This document shows positions 5,774 through 10,402 of a stretch of 10,402 bases of DNA, piece by piece. How positions within the stretch are numbered: position 1 is the stretch's first letter; every line of letters starts with the position of its first letter. Origin of the DNA: Rhizosphaericola sp047606825 (lineage in GTDB: Bacteria; Bacteroidota; Bacteroidia; Chitinophagales; Chitinophagaceae); the NCBI GenBank assembly GCA_047606825.1, contig JASGDY010000006.1, positions 1 to 10,402 on the forward strand, read 5' to 3'. A program made the translations under genes and the position numbers. A model generated the notes under the pieces. The model saw nothing but the letters and a program-made list of their open reading frames with translations. It did not search any database and was not told the DNA's origin.

Positions 5774-7594
5774 CTACACAACCATCGAACCGTCATCATG
5801 AAAATACCGCCACACAATACCTGCACGGGAACCGCCAATCTCGCCAGTCAGTTCCCTTTCTGTCAAACGTTTGATATTGGCGATGGAACGAAAACGCTTG
5901 AGCAGCTGGTCGGCAGTCTGTTTGCCTATGCCGGGAATCTGTTCGAGTTCATTGCCGAACGTCCCTTTGGAACGTTGGTTGCGGTGAAACGTAATCCCAA
6001 AATGGTGTACCTGGTCGCGGATATAGCGAATCAATTTCAGGCTTTCGGAATCCCAGGGCAGCTTCAACGGTTGCGAATCTCCGGGATAAAAAATCTCCTC
6101 TTCCCTTTTGGCAAGCCCCACCAAAGTCATCTTTCCCGTCAATCCCAGGTCGTCAACCGCGCGCACGGCATAGCCCAACTGCCCTTTGCCGCCGTCGATA
6201 ATCACGAGTTGCGGCAGGGTTTGGTTTTCGTCACGCAGCCGTTTATAGCGGCGATGCACGCACTCGTACATCGATGCAAAATCGTCAATGCCCGTAACAG
6301 TTTTGACGTTGAAATGGCGGTAGTCCTTCTTGCTTGGCACGCCGTTTCTGAAACAGACCATCGCGGAGACCGGATAGCTGCCCTGAAAATTGGAATTGTC
6401 AAAACACTCTATATGCACGGGCAGTTGGGGCAACTGTAGGTCGCGTTGTACTTGTTCCAATACTTTTTCCTTTTGCTGGTCGGTCTTGCTTTCGAGATGG
6501 AGGACTTTTTTCTTGTTGAGTTCCTCGCGGAAATAGTTGACGTTTTTCTGCGAAAGCTCCAGCAGTTTTTTCCTGTCGCCCGCCTTGGGGACTGTTAGCG
6601 TGACAGCGTTGTCAGGATATCCTATTTCGAAAGGCACGATGATTTCCCTGGAAAAACTATTGAATTTTTCCCGGAGCTGCGCAATTGCAAACAACAGGAC
6701 ATCCTCGTCGGTTTCCTCGATTTTTGCTTCCAGCTCGACCGTGTGTGTCAATACAATCGTGCCGTTTTCTACCATCAGGAAGTTGACAAAACCCGTCTCG
6801 TGGTCTTTCAATATGGAAAACACGTCGAGGTTGCCCAAGTGCCGACTGACGACGACAGACTTGGCTTGATAGGATTCCAGTCCGTCGAGCTTTGCCTTTA
6901 TCTGTGCGGCTTTCTCAAATTCCATATTGGCGGCGTACCGGGCCATCTGTTCTTTGAGGTGGTTCAATACGGGCGAAAGATTGCCCTTGACGATTTCGCG
7001 TATCTGGCGGATGCCTTCCGCATAGTCTTCTCCGGTCTGCAAGCCCTCACAAGGACCTTTGCAGTTGCCGAGATGGTATTCCAGACAGACTTTAAACTTT
7101 CGCGCTTCGATGTTTCTGGCCGTCAGCGGGAGTTTGCAGGTACGTAACGGAATGTACAGCTTGACAAAATCGAGTATCTCGCGAACTTTCCCAACAGACG
7201 TAAAAGGACCGATATATTCAGAGCCGTCCTTGAGTTTTTTTCTGGTAAGGTACACGCGCGGGAAAGGTTCTTTTTTGATGACGATATAGGGATAGGTCTT
7301 GTCATCCTTGAGCATGATGTTGTACTTGGGCTGGAACTGTTTGATAAGTGCGTTTTCCAACAGAAAAGCGTCCTGTTCCGTATCGACAATCGTAAACTCA
7401 ATATGGTGGATATGCGTGACCAGTTCGTGTGTCTTGTAGCTCTGTCCGGTCTTGTTGAAGTAGGAACTAACTCTTTTGCGTAGATTCTTTGCTTTCCCTA
7501 CATACAGAATCGTGTCCTCGTGGTTGTAATATTTGTAAATGCCCGGATGGGTAGGTATTGTGTGCGCTATCTTCTGAAACTGTTCCTGTGTCAT
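5774..7594 (-). CDS. uvrC: Excinuclease ABC subunit C (UvrC)
   Basis: This 606-residue protein is full length for the family. It is the dual-incision nuclease of nucleotide excision repair, recruited by UvrB at a lesion to cut 3' and then 5'. The N-terminal GIY-YIG domain shows G18-I-Y20 and Y31-V-G33 with R39 and E80 nearby (3' incision). Four cysteines, C153, C170, C178 and C182, match the spacing of the UvrC iron-sulfur cluster. A UVR motif lies at about 204-240 (LKEQMARYAANMEFEKAAQI), the UvrB-contact helix pair. The RNase H-like 5'-incision domain carries D399 (ECFDNSN), D467 (VIIDGGKGQL) and H530/H531. The C-terminus has a helix-hairpin-helix pair (LEQIPGIGKQTADQLLKRF). It lies 40 bp downstream of the DUF4294 gene on the same strand, with its own promoter-like boxes in that gap. 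Start ATG 7594 gives the canonical N-terminus. Confidence 0.97.
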   Translation of the reverse strand: MTQEQFQKIAHTIPTHPGIYKYYNHEDTILYVGKAKNLRKRVSSYFNKTGQSYKTHELVTHIHHIEFTIVDTEQDAFLLENALIKQFQPKYNIMLKDDKTYPYIVIKKEPFPRVYLTRKKLKDGSEYIGPFTSVGKVREILDFVKLYIPLRTCKLPLTARNIEARKFKVCLEYHLGNCKGPCEGLQTGEDYAEGIRQIREIVKGNLSPVLNHLKEQMARYAANMEFEKAAQIKAKLDGLESYQAKSVVVSRHLGNLDVFSILKDHETGFVNFLMVENGTIVLTHTVELEAKIEETDEDVLLFAIAQLREKFNSFSREIIVPFEIGYPDNAVTLTVPKAGDRKKLLELSQKNVNYFREELNKKKVLHLESKTDQQKEKVLEQVQRDLQLPQLPVHIECFDNSNFQGSYPVSAMVCFRNGVPSKKDYRHFNVKTVTGIDDFASMYECVHRRYKRLRDENQTLPQLVIIDGGKGQLGYAVRAVDDLGLTGKMTLVGLAKREEEIFYPGDSQPLKLPWDSESLKLIRYIRDQVHHFGITFHRNQRSKGTFGNELEQIPGIGKQTADQLLKRFRSIANIKRLTERELTGEIGGSRAGIVWRYFHDDGSMVV

Positions 7595-7599
7595 CTATG

Positions 7600-7632
7600 C
7601 AAAATTATGCCTAGTGTTACGTTAAAAACAAA
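7600..7632 (-). promoter_or_regulatory. Putative uvrC promoter (-33/-7)
   Basis: On the minus strand TTTG (7632-7629) is followed after 21 nt by TAATTTTG (7607-7600), a match to the Bacteroidetes TTTG / TAnnTTTG pair. The -7 box ends 5 nt before the uvrC ATG at 7594, so the transcript would have almost no leader. The promoter fits wholly inside the 40-bp gap after the upstream gene. Confidence 0.6.
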
Positions 7633-7634
7633 AA

Positions 7635-8273
7635 TTATTGGAGCCGGTTGCCATACATTTTCTCCACGTCCTGCACAATCGCCTCCAGAGCCTGGTCTTC
7701 CCCTTCCGCGTCGTAGTCCTGCCTAAGACTGGAACCAAAAACGACGGCAACACCCTGCCAGAATACCGCATTGAAACTTCCTTTGTATTCCCTGACGATT
7801 TCGTAACAGTTGTTGCCAGTTTGCCTCTTGATGAGTTTCATCAGGACTTTTCCCTGATAGACGGATAGGTTGGTCACTTTGGACGTAAAATTTTTCTTTA
7901 GTTCCTCCTCGTGCGAATGGATGATTGCCTTGCGTTTTTCCTTGTCCGTTACGCCGACCATCTCTGCATTGATTTGGTTCATCACACGGGAAGCCGCCTG
8001 TGCGTAAGGGTAGGTCACGTACACCGCATTGCGCAGCCGTGTCCATTCCTTGATGTGTCTTTTCACGCTGGGCAGCACGGCTCCTTCGACCACCACGCTG
8101 TTCAATGTCACGCATGGAATCGTGTCGTGCGTATCGGGATTGATGTAGATGCCGACAACCGTGTCTTTCAATGACGGTTCGTTTTGGGCGCAGAGGGGCA
8201 TCGCCGCACTATCCAAAACGATAAGCGACAATACCACGGCGGCTTTTTGTCCTATGGTGATTTTTCTGCGCAT
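7635..8273 (-). CDS. DUF4294 family secreted protein of unknown function
   Basis: The 212-residue protein matches my recollection of DUF4294, a Bacteroidetes family without known function. Residues 1-30 (MRRKITIGQKAAVVLSLIVL...MPLCAQ) form a signal peptide with likely signal peptidase I cleavage after AQ; the Cys at 28 lacks a lipobox. The mature part shows family-typical blocks: DTIPCVTLNSVVVEGAV (50-66), a helix with RLRNAVYVTYPYA (79-91), a charged helical segment of about 108-130, then GKVLMKLIKRQTGNNCYEIV (141-160) and GSFNAVFWQGVAVVFGSSLR (165-184), ending DYDAEGEDQALEAIV. No catalytic motif is evident. It is divergent from holA (60-bp shared promoter region) and 40 bp upstream of uvrC. 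ATG 8273 is preferred because it yields the signal peptide; an out-of-frame ATG at 8280 lies just upstream. Likely a periplasmic or envelope protein. Confidence 0.85.
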   Translation of the reverse strand: MRRKITIGQKAAVVLSLIVLDSAAMPLCAQNEPSLKDTVVGIYINPDTHDTIPCVTLNSVVVEGAVLPSVKRHIKEWTRLRNAVYVTYPYAQAASRVMNQINAEMVGVTDKEKRKAIIHSHEEELKKNFTSKVTNLSVYQGKVLMKLIKRQTGNNCYEIVREYKGSFNAVFWQGVAVVFGSSLRQDYDAEGEDQALEAIVQDVEKMYGNRLQ

Positions 8274-8281
8274 TGGGCATC

Positions 8282-8289
8282 CAAAGTTA
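8282..8289 (-). promoter_or_regulatory. Putative -7 box for the DUF4294 gene
   Basis: TAACTTTG on the minus strand (TAnnTTTG) ends 8 nt before the ATG at 8273. An out-of-frame ATG lies between them (8280-8278), which would be skipped if transcription starts downstream of it. No -33 TTTG is obvious upstream in the T/AC-repeat tract. Confidence 0.5.
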
Positions 8290-8295
8290 AAGCCT

Positions 8296-8328
8296 TTTTC
8301 ACTTTTACCTTTTTACTTTTTACTTTTG
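8296..8328. repeat. T4-5AC tandem tract in the divergent promoter region
   Basis: Reiterated TTTTAC/TTTTTAC units fill the space between the DUF4294 and holA starts. The 13-mer TTTTTACTTTTTA within it (8310-8322) occurs again at 4428-4440, and as its reverse complement at 4228-4240. It is low-complexity, non-coding, and overlaps the holA -7 box. Confidence 0.6.
8321..8328 (+). promoter_or_regulatory. Putative -7 box for holA
   Basis: TACTTTTG matches TAnnTTTG and ends 5 nt before the ATG at 8334. It supports that ATG over the 150-bp longer reading frame from 8184 and predicts a leaderless or nearly leaderless mRNA. Confidence 0.55.
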
Positions 8329-8333
8329 TCCGC

Positions 8334-9332
8334 ATGTCACCGGAAGAAATCATTGCATCTTGGCAAAACAAAAGTTTCAAACCAATCTATTGGCTGGAAG
8401 GGGACGAACCTTATTTCATCGACAAGGTCGTGCGCTATGCCGAACACGAAATACTTTCTCCAGCGGAAGCCGATTTTAACCAGACGATTTTTTACGGAAA
8501 AGACGCCAATTGGGCAGACGTAGTCAATACCTGCCGACGCTACCCGATGTTTGCCGAGCGACAAGTGGTCCTGCTCAAGGAAGCCCAACAGATGAAGGAC
8601 ATCCTGCAACTGGAAACCTACATGGAAAACCCCATGCCATCGACCGTACTCGTGGTCAGCTACAAGGACAAAAAAGTCGATTCGCGTACCAAGTTTGCCA
8701 AAAGCCTCAAGAAAAACGGAGAAATCCTCACGACAAAAAAACTCTATGACAACCAGCTTCCCGACTGGATAAGCTCGCTTGCCAAAGGCAAAGGATTTAC
8801 GATTACGCCGAAGGCTTTGCGGCTGTTCATCGACTCCATCGGCAACGACCTTTCGCGTATTTCCAACGAGATTGACAAGATTGCCGTCAACATGCAGGGA
8901 CAGTTGCAGATTTCGGAAGACACCGTCGAGCAATACATCGGCATCAGCAAAGAGTTCAATGTATTTGAACTGCAAACGGCTATTGCGACGCGCGACATTC
9001 CCAAAGCGGTGCGCATCGTGCAGTATTTCGGTTCCAATCCCAAGGCTGGCCCGATGCAGATGGTGCTGCCTGCGCTTTATAATTTTTTCAGTAAAGCCGC
9101 CATGGTTTTTGCTGCGGGAAGTGCGGACAGTAAAATCGTCGCCAGTCTGTTGGGCGTGCATCCGTTTTTTGTGAAAGACTACCAGACTGCCGCCAGCAAC
9201 TATCAATACAACGGCATCGAAAATATCCTTCTACAACTACACCAATACAATCTCCGCAGCATCGGCATCCACGATTCCGGTACGGACAATGCCGAACTGA
9301 TGAAGGAAATGCTGATGAAAATGATGCTGTAA
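8334..9332 (+). CDS. holA: DNA polymerase III subunit delta (HolA)
   Basis: This 332-residue protein is the delta subunit, which opens the beta sliding clamp within the gamma/tau clamp-loader complex. Family marks are KPIYWLEGDEPYFID (16-30; degenerate ATPase-fold start after the beta-binding N-terminus), RQVVLLKEAQQMKD (76-89), STVLVVSYKDKKVDSRTKF (103-121) and the conserved G170-NDLSRISNEIDKI block, followed by FNVFELQTAI (208-217) in the helical domain III. Domain III ends with hydrophobic helices up to MKEMLMKMML. The frame is open back to 8184, but the extra 50 residues are antisense to the DUF4294 signal peptide and unlike the family; ATG 8334 gives the expected N-terminus and sits just after a -7 box. 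It is divergent from DUF4294 and followed by trmD after 256 bp. Confidence 0.93.
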   Translation: MSPEEIIASWQNKSFKPIYWLEGDEPYFIDKVVRYAEHEILSPAEADFNQTIFYGKDANWADVVNTCRRYPMFAERQVVLLKEAQQMKDILQLETYMENPMPSTVLVVSYKDKKVDSRTKFAKSLKKNGEILTTKKLYDNQLPDWISSLAKGKGFTITPKALRLFIDSIGNDLSRISNEIDKIAVNMQGQLQISEDTVEQYIGISKEFNVFELQTAIATRDIPKAVRIVQYFGSNPKAGPMQMVLPALYNFFSKAAMVFAAGSADSKIVASLLGVHPFFVKDYQTAASNYQYNGIENILLQLHQYNLRSIGIHDSGTDNAELMKEMLMKMML

Positions 9333-9438
9333 CAAACAGGCAAACGCAACCAAGTAAGTTTCTAGGTTATAAAATCCAACCTGCGTTTAATTTGCCAGGA
9401 AGAAGCCTTTTCAACGTTGTCGATACGCCATGAGTCCT

Positions 9439-9492
9439 GTCCGGAAACGCGACGGGCGCGTAGCGTTCACTTTTTGCGGACTTGACTTTTTT
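9439..9492 (+). terminator. Possible holA terminator
   Basis: An outer stem GTCCG (9439-9443) / CGGAC (9477-9481) encloses an inner stem AACGC (9446-9450) / GCGTT (9463-9467). A run of six T (9487-9492) follows shortly after. The asymmetric internal loop makes this a weak candidate. Confidence 0.3.
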
Positions 9493-9576
9493 GCCACTTT
9501 TTTTCTTGACAAAAAAATGGGACAATATTTTCATAGATGCATTTGTCTTGTACTATAAGAGATTCTCCTCAACAGT

Positions 9577-9584
9577 TATCTTTG
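9577..9584 (+). promoter_or_regulatory. Putative -7 box for trmD
   Basis: TATCTTTG matches TAnnTTTG and ends 4 nt before the trmD ATG. A TTG at 9548-9550 lies 26 nt upstream, which is longer than usual. The placement predicts a leaderless or nearly leaderless trmD mRNA. Confidence 0.55.
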
Positions 9585-9588
9585 CACC

Positions 9589-10263
9589 ATGCAAATAGAT
9601 ATCCTCACAGTCGTACCCGAACTTCTGGAAAGTCCACTCTCACACAGCATCATGCAACGTGCCAAAGACAAAGGGTTGTTGCAGGTCAATGTCATCAACC
9701 TGCGCCGGTGGGCACTCAACAAATACGGACAGGTAGACGATTACCAGTTTGGCGGGGGCGCAGGTATGGTCATGCGCTGCGAACCTTTGGCCAATGCCAT
9801 CGACGAGTTGCAGGCAGACAAAAAATATGACGAAATTATCTACGTAACACCCGACGGCGAACAGCACAACCAGTCCATTGCCAATGCACTTTCGCTAAAA
9901 GAAAAAATCCTTATCATCTGTGGCCATTATAAAGGCATCGACCAGCGCATCCGCGATATTTATGTTACAAAGGAAATTTCCATCGGCGACTATGTATTGA
10001 GCGGTGGGGAACTTCCCGCTGCGATTATCGTGGACAGTATAGGACGGTTGCTGCCGGGTGTATTGGGTGACGAGACATCCGCGCTTTTGGATTCATTCCA
10101 GGACGATTTGCTCGCACCGCCCGTGTACACAAGGCCTGCGGAATTCCGAGGTCTGAAAGTCCCCGAAGAACTGATGAGCGGCAATCCCAAAATCATTGAC
10201 GCCTGGCGCGAGGAGCAAGCCGTGAAGCGCACGGAGGAAAGACGGCCGGATTTGTTGGGATGA
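9589..10263 (+). CDS. trmD: tRNA (guanine37-N1)-methyltransferase TrmD
   Basis: This 224-residue SPOUT-family methyltransferase uses S-adenosylmethionine to make m1G37 next to the anticodon, preventing +1 frameshifting. The N-terminus MQIDILTVVPELLESPLSHS matches the family start. YQFGGGAGMVMR (52-63) is the conserved Gly-rich segment. IICGHYKGIDQRI (109-121) and ISIGDYVLSGGELPAAIIVD (130-149) form the trefoil-knot SAM pocket. LLDSF (166-170) contains the presumed catalytic Asp168, followed by YTRPAEFRGLKVPEELMSGN and a short helical C-terminus. It lacks the longer C-terminal tail of proteobacterial TrmD but is complete. Here it is monocistronic after holA, without the rpsP-rimM-rplS neighbours seen in other phyla. 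The last 31 bases lie in the left arm of the terminal inverted repeat. ATG 9589 follows a -7 box directly. Confidence 0.96.
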   Translation: MQIDILTVVPELLESPLSHSIMQRAKDKGLLQVNVINLRRWALNKYGQVDDYQFGGGAGMVMRCEPLANAIDELQADKKYDEIIYVTPDGEQHNQSIANALSLKEKILIICGHYKGIDQRIRDIYVTKEISIGDYVLSGGELPAAIIVDSIGRLLPGVLGDETSALLDSFQDDLLAPPVYTRPAEFRGLKVPEELMSGNPKIIDAWREEQAVKRTEERRPDLLG

Positions 10264-10402
10264 TTAAAGATACATGTTGTCTGTGGCTGGCGCACGCGTG
10301 TCGCGTGTGTCTCAGCATATCAAACCACACGCGACACGCGTGCGCCAGCCACAGACAACATGTATCTTTAATCATCCCAACAAATCCGGCCGTCTTTCCT
10401 CC
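10233..10402. repeat. Perfect 77-bp inverted repeat at the window end
   Basis: Bases 10233-10309 and 10326-10402 are exact reverse complements (77 bp, no mismatch) around a 16-nt spacer. The left arm contains the last 10 codons and part of an eleventh at the trmD 3' end, plus 46 bp downstream. The right arm is therefore an inverted copy of the trmD 3' end and stops at the last base of the window. Within one arm, CACGCG-TGT-CGCGTG (10293-10307) is a hairpin that could be the authentic trmD terminator. The whole may be a fold-back assembly or library artefact at a contig end, or a real inverted duplication. Confidence 0.95.

Larger units (their letters stand above)
9333..9588. other. holA-trmD spacer with two hairpins
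   Basis: No gene is visible. Just after the holA stop, GGCAAACGCA (9339-9348) can pair with TGCGTTTAATTTGCC (9382-9396), leaving a small bulge. A second nested structure lies at 9439-9481 and is followed by T-rich sequence (see the terminator entry). The remainder up to the trmD promoter box is AT-rich and unremarkable. Confidence 0.5.

Noticed and set aside
8184..8333. 50-residue N-terminal extension of HolA
   Set aside because: It is antisense to the DUF4294 signal peptide region, lacks family similarity, and the -7 box at 8321-8328 favours ATG 8334.
8337..9206. 289-codon - strand reading frame opposite holA
   Set aside because: holA on the + strand has clear delta-subunit motifs; the opposing frame is a codon-bias shadow.
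10264..10402. CRISPR-like or tandem repeat at the window end
   Set aside because: The repetition is a single inverted pair, not spaced direct repeats.

Overview
The window looks like a short piece of a Bacteroidetes (probably Bacteroidales-type) chromosome. This rests on the DUF4294 secreted protein, which is essentially confined to that phylum, on Bacteroidetes-style -7 promoter boxes (TAnnTTTG) in front of six genes or operons, and on the lack of Shine-Dalgarno sequences before the starts. It begins inside a transposase-like reading frame and ends exactly at the outer end of a perfect inverted repeat. It may therefore be a whole contig broken at repeats on both sides (inference).

Layout. 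Positions 1-93 hold the C-terminal end of an IS4/Tn5-like transposase (+). Positions 206-844 hold an AT-rich MNT/HEPN toxin-antitoxin module (- strand): an intact mntA-like nucleotidyltransferase overlapping a hepT-like gene that carries both an apparent one-base frameshift and a His-to-Gln change in the RX4H RNase motif. Positions 880-1002 hold a thioredoxin-fold-like gene remnant. Positions 1018-1073 form a strong hairpin at the end of a two-gene efflux operon (- strand, 5586 down to 1069) encoding a membrane-fusion lipoprotein and an HAE1-type RND pump, with no outer-membrane factor gene in the window.

Positions 5774-8273 carry uvrC and, upstream of it on the same strand, a DUF4294 gene. 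Positions 8334-9332 (holA, DNA polymerase III delta subunit) and 9589-10263 (trmD, tRNA m1G37 methyltransferase) are on the + strand. The window closes with a 77-bp-arm perfect palindrome that includes the last codons of trmD.

Functionally, the right half is housekeeping (DNA repair, replication clamp loading, tRNA modification, an envelope-associated protein). The left half is accessory: a multidrug-type pump, a decayed TA locus, a gene fragment and an IS end. I see no convincing undescribed multi-gene system. The points most worth a second look are the double lesion in hepT, the terminal 77-bp fold-back, and the placement of the -7 promoter element only 4-8 nt before the start codon in five genes, which predicts leaderless or nearly leaderless mRNAs.
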